Origin: Flavobacteriales bacterium UBA1937
GTDB taxonomy: Bacteria > Bacteroidota > Bacteroidia > Flavobacteriales > Weeksellaceae
Direction of reading: 5' to 3'
DNA length: 31,437 nt
NCBI GenBank assembly: GCA_002337005.1
Contig: DDFD01000071.1
Coordinates: forward strand, 1-31,437
Shown: one piece after another, positions 7,255-14,418 of the stretch
Position numbering within the stretch: position 1 is the first letter of the stretch
Layout: each line of letters starts with the position of its first letter
Position numbers and translations under genes: made by a program
Notes under the pieces: generated by a model
Told to the model about the DNA's origin: nothing
Database searches by the model: none
The model's input: only the letters and a program-made list of their open reading frames with translations

Positions 7255-7764
7255 TTATTTCATTTCCATTGCTTCAATATAGATTGCTTTTCCTTTAGGC
7301 AAAAGAACAGGTTCTAAAAAAGGTTGTTCCTCTAAAATTTTCACAGAAATGATGGCAGATTTATCTAAAAGGAGATAATCTTTTTCATCAACGAAATGTT
7401 TGTTGAGCACAATTGGTAGAAATTGGTCTATTTTTGAAATTTTATATTCAGTGTAAAAATTTTGGAGATTTAACAGTTGAGTTTCAGGTTTAAATGTCAT
7501 TTCTAAAGCTCCATTTTTAGCTTTTTCTCCAAATAAATTAGTAGCCTTTTCACCTTTAAAAACATTTATGCTTTGTATGTTGTTCACATTTAAAGCGCTT
7601 GCATAAAGATAAGTTTTGTTACCATTTGCAATGACTAAAGGTGCATTTTCTTTAATAAAAATATTTTTTGAATTTTTACTAGTTGGTGCTGTTCTGACAT
7701 CAAAATTTTGGGCAAAACTTATTTGAGCAAACGATAAAGCAAGAATAAATAGTAATTTTTTCAT
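7255..7764 (-). CDS. Small secreted protein with a TonB-plug-like segment
   Basis: The 169-residue protein has a signal peptide (residues 1-18, ending ISFAQ). Residues about 43-93 (APLVIANGNKTY...LNVNNIQSINVFKGEKATNLFGEKAKNGALEMTFK, shown in part) follow the plug pattern of TonB-dependent receptors. The SusC-like protein in this same window has QPLIVLDGQ...INPDDIENVTVLKG...ALYGEGARNGVIIYTSK. No barrel follows, so this is a stand-alone plug-like module. The C-terminal 75 residues are unassigned. The gene starts 21 bases after the helicase stop on the same strand, so the two may share a transcript, although a TTTATTTG box overlaps the helicase 3' end. Coding is secure; the plug relationship is by eye; function is unknown. 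Confidence 0.85.
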   Translation of the reverse strand: MKKLLFILALSFAQISFAQNFDVRTAPTSKNSKNIFIKENAPLVIANGNKTYLYASALNVNNIQSINVFKGEKATNLFGEKAKNGALEMTFKPETQLLNLQNFYTEYKISKIDQFLPIVLNKHFVDEKDYLLLDKSAIISVKILEEQPFLEPVLLPKGKAIYIEAMEMK

Positions 7765-7785
7765 TGGTTATATTTTTTTACGAAG

Positions 7786-10700
7786 TTACAAATAAATCAA
7801 TTCAGCACCGCTAATTTTTCTGCCCAAATTTTCCATTGCTTTTTGGTACAAATCAATTTGTTTTTGGTGTTTTTCTGACGGATTTCCAGTTTTAAAATCG
7901 ATGATAAACCAAGCGTCATTTATTTTTACCATTCTGTCTGGTCTGTACATTTTTCCTTCAATCATCAATTCTCTTTCGCTTAAAATTTCTTGATTTTCAG
8001 CAAAATATTTCGGGTATTTTTCAATAATTTCAAAAATTCTTTCGGCGATTTCAGATTTTTCGGTTTCGGTGATTAATCCTTCTAAAAGATAAGATTTCAA
8101 TACTTTTTCTACATCATTTTTAGAATTAATTTTGGCTAAAATCTCATGCGTGAAAATCCCGTTTCTCACTTTTTCGTTCCTTTCCTGATAGTTTTTAGAA
8201 GGCGTTGCAATCGTAATATTGGTAGATTTTTCGTGCTTTTGCGTGAGAGAAGAAATCTGTTGAGAAACGTGCTGCTTTTCTTCTTTTTTACTTTGTTTTT
8301 TTAGCGTATTTTCATCCATTTTAAAAATATCAAAACTGTCTAAATTTTCCACATTTTTAGATTGTAAGAAATCATAAATTTCTATTTTTGAAGGATTTTC
8401 TGCTCCTGTTTTACTGTCTTTTGAAGGTTTTTGAATGTAGAGAAACAACTGTTCTACAGGTCTAGTGGTGGCAACATATTGCAAACACAATCGGTCTATA
8501 AAATTTTTGTAAGCATTATCTTCGTTAAATTCAGAAATTTCATCATCATAGATTTGCAATTTTTTCTCGAAACCTCCAATATTTACCGATTTCAGTTCCG
8601 CATTTTCTTCCAAAGAAAACCAATCCTGAATTTTGCTGTCTTTGTGCGCATTTTCCATCGGCAGAAAAACGATAGGAAACTCTAAACCTTTCGCTTTGTG
8701 AATGGTCATCAATTGAATCGCATCTATATTTTCCGAAGCTTGAATGCTGGTGTTTTTGCCTTCTTCTTCCCAAAAATTTAGAAAATCCTTCAACGTTGCG
8801 CCTGCATTTTGAGTGTAATTGTAAAGCAATTCTAAAAAATTGAGCAAGAAATCAGTTTCTTTATCTTTCACCGAAAATTCGTGGATATAAAATTCAATGA
8901 AATTATACAAATTAAGATGCGGAAAATCTTCTTGTTTCAGCGCAACTCCATATTTTTCTTTGATAAAAATTTCAATATCTTTTTTGTTTTCGATGTCTAA
9001 AATCTGCTTCATTTCTACAGAAAAATCCTGCATTTTTATTCTGCCAGATTTTTCTAATTCGTACATCATTTTTACTAAAAATCTTCTGTTTTTAGGGAAT
9101 GTTTCCCAATACAAAAACTGAATTATCGCACGAAGCGTTCCCGAAAGTTCGAGCGTTAAACCTTTTTCTGAAATGGTTTTAATATACGTTTCTTCGCCTT
9201 TGTAATGTACTTTTAAGTTTCCCAATAATTTAGAAAAATTGAAAATATCATTATTTCCTCGGCAAAGAATGGTGATGTCTGAAAACTCAAACCCATTATT
9301 GATGCACTCTTGCAAATCTTGTTGCATTTTTTCGGTGCAATCTTGGTAATAAATTTCCTTTAAATCATTTTCTAAAAAATGGACTTTCACTCTTCCTTCT
9401 TTTCCAGAAAAGGCGGTTTGTTCTGCATCTTTCCCGAATAATTTGGCGTGTTCTTCATTCAGATAACTTCCGTAAAAATGATACAATTCATTGTTGAATT
9501 TCACAATGTTTTTGGCACTTCTAAAATTTTGCTGAAGCGTCTCAATTTCTACTTCAATTGGCGAAAAATCTTTTTTATTGATAATGTCAAGCATTATTTC
9601 TGCATTTCCACCACGAAATCTATAAATACTTTGTTTTGGGTCTCCAACTAACGTAAAACTACTATTTTCGGTGGCGATATTGTGGTCACGAAGCGGAAGA
9701 AAATTCATCCATTGTAATGCAGAAGTATCTTGAAATTCATCAAAAAAATAATGCTGAAATTGCGTTCCTACTTTTTCATAAATGAATGCAGAAGGTTCAT
9801 TACGAAGATTTTCATTAATCAAAACATTAAATTTTGAAAGCAAAACCAAATCGTTTTCTTCTTCTATGATTTGCAATTGGTCTTGTATTTCTTTATTAAC
9901 TTTCAAAGGCAACAATGCACGCAAAATTTTCTCCTTTTTCTCCCCGAGAATATAATTTTGAATAATTTTTCTGCGGTTTTCAATTAAAGTTTCAAGAATA
10001 GAAAAAATAATTCCTTCTTTCTTTTTACCTTTTGCTGATGCCCCTTTTTGGTAACTTTCAAGTTTTTTATTTTCTTCGGCTTCTGTTTCGTAGAGCAAAG
10101 GTTCAGATTTTTCTAAAATTCTATTGAAAAAACCACCAATTCCATTTTTACCATTGGCAAAATCTTCAATTTCTAAACCGTTGTTTTTAATTAAATCTAA
10201 AGAATCTTGGGCAATTTTTTTAGAATTTTCTTTGAGTTCGCGGATTTCGGTTCTGATGTTATTTTTAGTGTTTTCATAGGCTTTCCAATCGAAATCTTTG
10301 TTTTCTTCGAGCCAATGATAATGCTTGTCATTCACAAATTCTTTAGCAGAATCGAGTAAAGTTTTATTGATGTTTACACGCTCATTTTGATCGAGACTAT
10401 AATTTACATAATCCAAAAAAGCATCAGAAATTTGTTCGTCTTCGCCAATTTTATTCAGCATTTGGTCAACCGCTTCAATCAAAAATGGTTCTGGTTGAAT
10501 TTCGAGATTGAAATTTTGTGCTAAACCTAATTCATAAGAAAAACTTCTCACCAATTTCGAGTTAAATTTATCAATCGTTCCAATATTTAACGTGGAATAA
10601 TTGTGTAAAATATAATCGAGTACTTTTTGCGAACGCTGGTGCAAATCATCTAACGTAATTTTTTTGCCTTGTTCTTCAAATTTCCTTTGAATATCAATTA

Positions 10701-10923
10701 ATTTATCATTTTCAGCGTAATTTTCTTGTGTAAATTCTTTGAGCCAAGAAAGAATTCTTTCCTTCATTTCGTTGGCTGCTTTATTGGTAAAAGTTAGCGC
10801 CAAAATATGACGAATAGCGTCTTTTTGATATGGATTTTCAAGGCAAATCATCAGCACTCTTTGTACCAAAGTGTATGTTTTACCAGAACCGGCAGAAGCA
10901 TTGATGGCGATGTATGGTTTCAT
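7786..10923 (-). CDS. AddA/RecB-like UvrD-family helicase-nuclease
   Basis: This 1045-residue superfamily 1 helicase has Walker A at residues 8-16 (NASAGSGKT), AALTFTNKAA-type motif Ia (LALTFTNKAANEMKER), DEFQDTSALQ (Walker B/motif II), GDPKQSIYRFRGGN (motif III) and TIHKAKGLEFPIVFLP (motif V). Its C-terminus carries a PD-(D/E)XK nuclease signature, RPDRMVKINDAWFIIDFKTG followed by QIDLYQKAM. That layout is of AddA/RecB subunits that process double-strand breaks for recombination. No AddB or RecC partner lies next to it in the window, so the complex type is undecided. The ATG at 10923 puts Walker A in the normal place. The gene is full length with no internal break. Confidence 0.92.
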   Translation of the reverse strand: MKPYIAINASAGSGKTYTLVQRVLMICLENPYQKDAIRHILALTFTNKAANEMKERILSWLKEFTQENYAENDKLIDIQRKFEEQGKKITLDDLHQRSQKVLDYILHNYSTLNIGTIDKFNSKLVRSFSYELGLAQNFNLEIQPEPFLIEAVDQMLNKIGEDEQISDAFLDYVNYSLDQNERVNINKTLLDSAKEFVNDKHYHWLEENKDFDWKAYENTKNNIRTEIRELKENSKKIAQDSLDLIKNNGLEIEDFANGKNGIGGFFNRILEKSEPLLYETEAEENKKLESYQKGASAKGKKKEGIIFSILETLIENRRKIIQNYILGEKKEKILRALLPLKVNKEIQDQLQIIEEENDLVLLSKFNVLINENLRNEPSAFIYEKVGTQFQHYFFDEFQDTSALQWMNFLPLRDHNIATENSSFTLVGDPKQSIYRFRGGNAEIMLDIINKKDFSPIEVEIETLQQNFRSAKNIVKFNNELYHFYGSYLNEEHAKLFGKDAEQTAFSGKEGRVKVHFLENDLKEIYYQDCTEKMQQDLQECINNGFEFSDITILCRGNNDIFNFSKLLGNLKVHYKGEETYIKTISEKGLTLELSGTLRAIIQFLYWETFPKNRRFLVKMMYELEKSGRIKMQDFSVEMKQILDIENKKDIEIFIKEKYGVALKQEDFPHLNLYNFIEFYIHEFSVKDKETDFLLNFLELLYNYTQNAGATLKDFLNFWEEEGKNTSIQASENIDAIQLMTIHKAKGLEFPIVFLPMENAHKDSKIQDWFSLEENAELKSVNIGGFEKKLQIYDDEISEFNEDNAYKNFIDRLCLQYVATTRPVEQLFLYIQKPSKDSKTGAENPSKIEIYDFLQSKNVENLDSFDIFKMDENTLKKQSKKEEKQHVSQQISSLTQKHEKSTNITIATPSKNYQERNEKVRNGIFTHEILAKINSKNDVEKVLKSYLLEGLITETEKSEIAERIFEIIEKYPKYFAENQEILSERELMIEGKMYRPDRMVKINDAWFIIDFKTGNPSEKHQKQIDLYQKAMENLGRKISGAELIYL

Positions 10924-11109
10924 TGGTTGTTGCTTATGAAATGTAAATTTTAAGTTGAGGTATAAAATTTTGAATTTTTTAGAAAATTTTTAGCTTCAAA
11001 AATATGATAATTCTAAAATTTTTCGTTATTGATAAAATTAGTACTTATTAATAATTGTTTTTTTTATTTTATTCAAATTTATAGATAGTTTTTTAAATGT
11101 AATTTTATA

Positions 11110-11574
11110 ATGATATTTTTTTTTAGATTATTCTTTTTGCTAATGTCTAGCTTTTATTTTTCTCAGGATTGGAATTGTCCTGTGAAAACAGGGCTAATGA
11201 AAGTGAAAGAATCTTATCAATATAAAATTTCTGTTGCTAATTTAGGAATTAATTCTAGTAAAGATGTTACAATACATTCTACCACACAAACTTCTGTTTT
11301 TTCGGTTTCTGAAGGAGAAGTCTCCAGAGTTTTTTTTATTGACAACAAGTTAAAAGCAATTTTGATAAAAAATGGAAATGAACAGTATAGTTATTCTAAT
11401 TTATCTGCTGTAAAGGTAAGTAAAGGTGATGAAGTAAAAATTGGGACTGAGCTTGGAGTAAATGCTATTTCTTCTTTTTCTGAAACTAAAAATGATTTTC
11501 TTTTAAAATTTCAATATTGGAGTAATCAAGAACAACTAGATGTTTTTGATAGGTTTCGGTGTAGAAGAGAATAA
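11110..11574 (+). CDS. Secreted degenerate M23 (LytM)-like protein, paralogue 1
   Basis: The 154-residue product has a hydrophobic signal peptide (about residues 1-19, ending FYFSQ). The mature part resembles the beta core of M23 zinc endopeptidases. VFSVSEGEVSRVF lies at the usual position of the VyAvadGvV strand, then AILIKNGNEQYSYSNLSAVKVSKGDEVKIGTELG, then FLLKFQYWSNQEQLDVFDRF at the usual HLHFE site. The zinc-binding H-x3-D, YxHL and HxH residues are replaced, so it should not be a peptidase. A Cys near the mature N-terminus (NCPVKTG) and one at the C-terminus (FRCRRE) match those of the neighbour and may form a disulfide. It is 16 bases upstream of its paralogue in the same direction. 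Confidence 0.85.
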   Translation: MIFFFRLFFLLMSSFYFSQDWNCPVKTGLMKVKESYQYKISVANLGINSSKDVTIHSTTQTSVFSVSEGEVSRVFFIDNKLKAILIKNGNEQYSYSNLSAVKVSKGDEVKIGTELGVNAISSFSETKNDFLLKFQYWSNQEQLDVFDRFRCRRE

Positions 11575-11590
11575 TTTTTAAACTTGCAGA

Positions 11591-12067
11591 ATGAAATTTC
11601 CTCTAATATCTTTCTTTTTACTTTTCTCACAATTTTCTTTTTCTCAAGAAATAGATTGTCCTGTGGAAAATGGGGTGATTTATTATAATGAATCTTATGA
11701 TTTTAGAACCAAAAGAGATTGTTGGAATATTTATAAAGGTTCCAATCCAAGCAAATCAACAGATGTTCATTCTGAAAAACCAATTTCAGTTATTTCTGTC
11801 ACAGAAGGAAAGATACAAAAAATTCTAACGATAGATAAATTAATCACTGTTCTTGTTAGAAGAGGGGATAATGAGTTTTATGTTTATTCTAATTTGAATT
11901 CATCCAATTTAAAAAAAGATGATGAAATTAAAATTGGCGAAGAGATTGGAATGATTGACATGAAAAGTGAATTCTCTGATTATGGAGATTACGTTTTAGA
12001 TTTTCAGTATTGGCAAAAAACAGAACCAATTGATGTATTTGATAGATTGAAATGTATGAAGAAATAA
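11591..12067 (+). CDS. Secreted degenerate M23 (LytM)-like protein, paralogue 2
   Basis: This 158-residue protein is a diverged duplicate of the preceding gene: DCPVENG against NCPVKTG, YSNLNSSNLKKDDEIKIGEEIG against YSNLSAVKVSKGDEVKIGTELG, and FQYWQKTEPIDVFDRLKC against FQYWSNQEQLDVFDRFRC. The signal peptide covers residues 1-18 (ending FSFSQ). The M23 fold pattern is visible but the histidines that hold zinc in active enzymes are absent. A single Asp in STDVHS may sit where the metal-ligand Asp would be. It has an extra Cys (RDCW) not seen in paralogue 1. Non-catalytic LytM domains often activate amidases or scaffold envelope complexes, so an envelope role is plausible but not shown. Confidence 0.85.
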   Translation: MKFPLISFFLLFSQFSFSQEIDCPVENGVIYYNESYDFRTKRDCWNIYKGSNPSKSTDVHSEKPISVISVTEGKIQKILTIDKLITVLVRRGDNEFYVYSNLNSSNLKKDDEIKIGEEIGMIDMKSEFSDYGDYVLDFQYWQKTEPIDVFDRLKCMKK

Positions 12068-12068
12068 A

Positions 12069-12097
12069 AAATCCGTCCAAAAAAATTGAACGGATTT
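12069..12097. terminator. Bidirectional intrinsic terminator
   Basis: AAATCCGT (12069-12076) pairs perfectly with ACGGATTT (12090-12097). On the minus strand the stem is followed by TTTTATTTC, a good T-tract for groEL transcripts. On the plus strand it follows the degenerate-M23 pair within two bases of the stop, with a weaker TAATATTTAT tail. Confidence 0.6.
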
Positions 12098-12110
12098 AAT
12101 ATTTATAAAC

Positions 12111-12155
12111 GGATTGCTTCGTCGCTCGCTACGCTCGCTCCTCGCAATGACGACC
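12111..12155. repeat. GC-rich palindromic dispersed element
   Basis: The block carries GGATTGCTTCGTCGCTCGC, a TACG centre, and GCTCGCTCCTCGCAATGACG. Outer arms ATTGC (12113-12117) and GCAAT (12144-12148) pair, and the inner CGAGCG repeats fold again. It is strikingly GC-rich for this genome. Reverse-complemented it reads CGTCATTGCGAGGAGCG...GAAGCAATCC, a sequence I recall seeing scattered in spacers of unrelated bacteria. It lies in the groEL 3' region upstream of the terminator. Confidence 0.6.
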
Positions 12156-12159
12156 TTTC

Positions 12160-12209
12160 AAATGTTCGATCTTCCATCTTCGGTCTTCTGACTTCCAACT
12201 TCCAACTTT
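12160..12209 (-). repeat. Purine-rich low-complexity repeat
   Basis: On the minus strand this begins immediately after the groEL stop and reads GTTGGAAGTTGGAAGTCAGAAG and related GAAG-rich units (GACCGAAGATGGAAGATCG). The tandem GTTGGAA unit and overall style suggest a dispersed spacer repeat rather than a gene. Confidence 0.45.
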
Positions 12210-12210
12210 T

Positions 12211-13839
12211 CTACATCATTCCTGGCATTCCTCCTCCCATTGGTGGCATTGCACTTTCTGGTTTTGGTACTTCTGTTATTACACATTCTGTAGTTAATAA
12301 CATTCCAGAAACAGAAGCAGCGTTTTCTAAGGCAACTCTGGTTACTTTAGTTGGGTCTATAATACCAGCTTCTAGCATATTTACATATTCATCAGTTTTG
12401 GCATTATATCCGAAATCTCCGCTTCCTTCTGCTACTTTAGCAACGATTACAGAACCTTCACCACCTGCATTGGCTACGATTTGTCTTAATGGTTCTTCGA
12501 TTGCTCTTTTTACAATTTTAATACCAGTAGATTCATCTTGATTAGCTCCAGAAAGGTTTTCTAGTGCAGCAATTGCTCTTACTAAAGCAACACCACCACC
12601 TGCTACAATTCCTTCTTCTACAGCAGCTCTGGTTGCGTGAAGCGCATCATCTACTCTGTCTTTTTTCTCTTTCATTTCTACTTCAGAAGCAGCACCTACA
12701 TACAATACAGCAACACCTCCAGCTAATTTAGCTAATCTTTCTTGAAGTTTTTCTTTATCATAATCAGAAGTAGTAGATTCCATTTGAGCTTTGATTTGGT
12801 TTACTCTACCTTTGATTTCAGCTTCGTTTCCAGCTCCATTTACGATGGTAGTATTGTCTTTGTCAATAGAAACTTTTTCTGCTCTACCTAACATTTCAAT
12901 TGTAACATTGTCCATATTGAAACCTCTTTCTTCAGAAACAACTTGTCCACCAGTTAAGATAGCGATGTCTTCTAACATTGCTTTTCTTCTGTCTCCAAAA
13001 CCTGGAGCTTTTACCGCAGCAATTTTAAGAGAACCTCTTAATTTGTTTACTACTAAAGTTGCTAAAGCTTCGCCTTCTACTTCTTCAGAAATAATTAAAA
13101 GAGATTTTCCTTGTTGAGCAACTGGTTCTAAAACTGGCAATAATTCTTTCATTGAAGAGATTTTTTTCTCTACCAAAAGAATGTAAGGATTATCCAATTC
13201 AGCCACCATTTTCTCTGCATTCGTTACGAAATATGGAGATTGGTAACCTCTGTCGAATTGCATACCTTCTACCACATCTACCGTAGTATCAATGCCTTTT
13301 GCTTCTTCTACAGTAATTACACCTTCTTTTCCTACTTTAGAAAAAGCTTCAGCGATTAATGAACCGATAGTTTCGTCGTTATTAGCTGAAACAGAAGCTA
13401 CTTGTTTTACTTTTTCTGCAGAATCACCTACAGATTGAGATTGAGATTTAAGATTTTCAACAACAGCAGTTACCGCTTTGTCGATACCTCTTTTTAAATC
13501 CATAGGATTAGCGCCAGCTGCTACGTTTTTAAGACCTTCTCTTACGATAGCCTGAGCTAAAACTGTAGCGGTAGTAGTACCATCACCTGCAATGTCATTG
13601 GTTTTAGAAGCTACTTCTTTTACCATTTGGGCACCCATATTTTCTACTTTGTCTTCTAGCTCAATTTCTTTTGCTACAGACACACCGTCTTTAGTTACGT
13701 GAGGAGCACCGAAAGCTTTTTCGATTACTACATTTCTACCTTTAGGACCTAAAGTTACTTTTACTGCATTTGCTAATGCATCAACACCTCTTTTTAGGGC
13801 GTCTCTTGATTCAATATCGAATTTTATTTCTTTTGCCAT
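12211..13839 (-). CDS. groEL: Chaperonin GroEL (Hsp60)
   Basis: This 542-residue type I chaperonin subunit forms the double-ring folding chamber with GroES. Family blocks are all present: VKVTLGPKGRNVVIEK near residue 25-42, the nucleotide-binding NDIAGDGTTTATVLAQ around residue 80-95, the apical-domain PGFGDRRKAMLEDIAILTGG, and EEGIVAGGGVALVRA in the equatorial domain. The C-terminal tail is Gly/Met rich (MPPMGGGMPGMM), as usual. It follows groES by 111 bases on the same strand, with paired inverted repeats between. Several repeat elements and a terminator lie downstream. It is a single full-length copy. Confidence 0.99.
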   Translation of the reverse strand: MAKEIKFDIESRDALKRGVDALANAVKVTLGPKGRNVVIEKAFGAPHVTKDGVSVAKEIELEDKVENMGAQMVKEVASKTNDIAGDGTTTATVLAQAIVREGLKNVAAGANPMDLKRGIDKAVTAVVENLKSQSQSVGDSAEKVKQVASVSANNDETIGSLIAEAFSKVGKEGVITVEEAKGIDTTVDVVEGMQFDRGYQSPYFVTNAEKMVAELDNPYILLVEKKISSMKELLPVLEPVAQQGKSLLIISEEVEGEALATLVVNKLRGSLKIAAVKAPGFGDRRKAMLEDIAILTGGQVVSEERGFNMDNVTIEMLGRAEKVSIDKDNTTIVNGAGNEAEIKGRVNQIKAQMESTTSDYDKEKLQERLAKLAGGVAVLYVGAASEVEMKEKKDRVDDALHATRAAVEEGIVAGGGVALVRAIAALENLSGANQDESTGIKIVKRAIEEPLRQIVANAGGEGSVIVAKVAEGSGDFGYNAKTDEYVNMLEAGIIDPTKVTRVALENAASVSGMLLTTECVITEVPKPESAMPPMGGGMPGMM

Positions 13840-13858
13840 AATTTTTTGATTGTATTAA

Positions 13859-13944
13859 TGTACTATGTAAAATGTACAAAGTACAGAGTTATTTTTATAA
13901 AAATTTTATAAATACATTGTACATTTTACTTTGTACAATGTACA
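13859..13944. repeat. Two inverted, hairpin-forming repeats between groES and groEL
   Basis: The right copy (13913-13942) has perfect 10-bp arms TACATTGTAC/GTACAATGTA around ATTTTACTTT. The left copy (13859-13885) has arms TGTACT/AGTACA. The cores GTAAAATGTAC and GTACATTTTAC are inverted copies of each other, so the pair can also fold together. They fill most of the 111-base spacer within the operon and lack a T-tract, so they may trim or stabilise mRNA rather than terminate it. GroES:GroEL ratio control is inference. Confidence 0.55.
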
Positions 13945-13950
13945 GGTAAA

Positions 13951-14229
13951 TTATCCAATAATCCCTAATAAATCACCTTCTCTTACAATTAAATAATCTT
14001 TACCGTCTAGTTTTAATTCAGAACCAGCATATTTTCCGTAAAGAACTCTGTCACCAACTTTTACTGTCATTGGTTCGTCTGGTTTTCCGTTGCCTATAGC
14101 AACTACAGTTCCTTCTTGTGGTTTTTCTTTTGCGGTATCAGGAATAATGATTCCAGATGCTGTTTTAGTTTCTGCTTGTACAGGTTCTACTAAAACTCTG
14201 TCTGATAATGGTTTAAAATTTACTGACAT
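13951..14229 (-). CDS. groES: Co-chaperonin GroES (Hsp10)
   Basis: The 92-residue product is the lid of the GroEL chamber. It has the canonical N-terminal strand FKPLSDRVLVEP, the mobile loop ETKTASGIIIPDTAKEKP, and the central EGTVVAIGNG, VKVGDRVLYGKYAG and LIVREGDLLGII blocks. Length matches the family. It is first in the groES-groEL pair. Upstream, on its own strand, lie a TTGGCAC-N5 element, four tandem heptamers and a palindrome, which together suggest stress-responsive control. Confidence 0.99.
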   Translation of the reverse strand: MSVNFKPLSDRVLVEPVQAETKTASGIIIPDTAKEKPQEGTVVAIGNGKPDEPMTVKVGDRVLYGKYAGSELKLDGKDYLIVREGDLLGIIG

Positions 14230-14245
14230 ATGTATAATTATTTTT

Positions 14246-14285
14246 TAAAGTTATTCTGTTTCTATTTTCTCTAAATCTGTGCCAA
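14246..14285 (-). promoter_or_regulatory. groES: Candidate groES promoter elements
   Basis: On the minus strand TTGGCAC (14285-14279) is followed by AGATTTAGA. The GG and the downstream GA are spaced like the -24/-12 boxes of sigma-54 promoters, but the -12 GC is not perfect. It would give a leader of about 25-30 bases. A TAACTTTA box (14253-14246), one base off the TAnnTTTG consensus, is an alternative housekeeping -7 element. The two cannot be separated by eye. Confidence 0.35.
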
Positions 14286-14290
14286 TAGCA

Positions 14291-14318
14291 ATTGAAAATT
14301 GAAAATTGAAAATTGAAA
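14291..14318. repeat. Four perfect tandem heptamers upstream of groES
   Basis: ATTGAAA is repeated four times without a mismatch. It lies between the TTGGCAC element and the palindrome at 14326, so copy-number change would alter spacing in the regulatory region. Confidence 0.8.
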
Positions 14319-14325
14319 GTTAATT

Positions 14326-14341
14326 TGGCAGAATTCTGACA
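14326..14341. promoter_or_regulatory. Near-perfect palindrome upstream of groES
   Basis: TGGCAGAATTCTGACA is palindromic except for one pair (outer TGGCA against TGACA). A further TTGGCAG half-site lies at 14356-14362. The site sits about 100 bases before the groES ATG and could bind a heat-shock regulator or be the upstream site of an enhancer-dependent promoter. No CIRCE element was seen. Confidence 0.35.
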
Positions 14342-14360
14342 GTTGGTGTGAAATTTTGGC

Positions 14361-14391
14361 AGAAAAAAACCACTCAAAAAACTTTGAGTGG
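14361..14391 (-). terminator. Intrinsic terminator of the M1 peptidase gene
   Basis: A 9-bp stem, CCACTCAAA (14370-14378) with TTTGAGTGG (14383-14391), and a 4-base loop are followed on the minus strand by seven Ts. It lies 27 bases after the M1 stop and insulates groES from read-through. Confidence 0.85.
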
Positions 14392-14418
14392 CGTATTATT
14401 TAATCAATTATTTTGGTA

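Noticed and set aside
12086..12541. 151-codon plus-strand open frame overlapping the groEL 3' end
   Set aside because: It is antisense to GroEL, starts within a palindromic repeat, has no signal of its own, and its composition follows from the GroEL codons.
14291..14318. Tandem heptamers as a CRISPR-like array
   Set aside because: Units are seven bases without spacers; no cas genes nearby.
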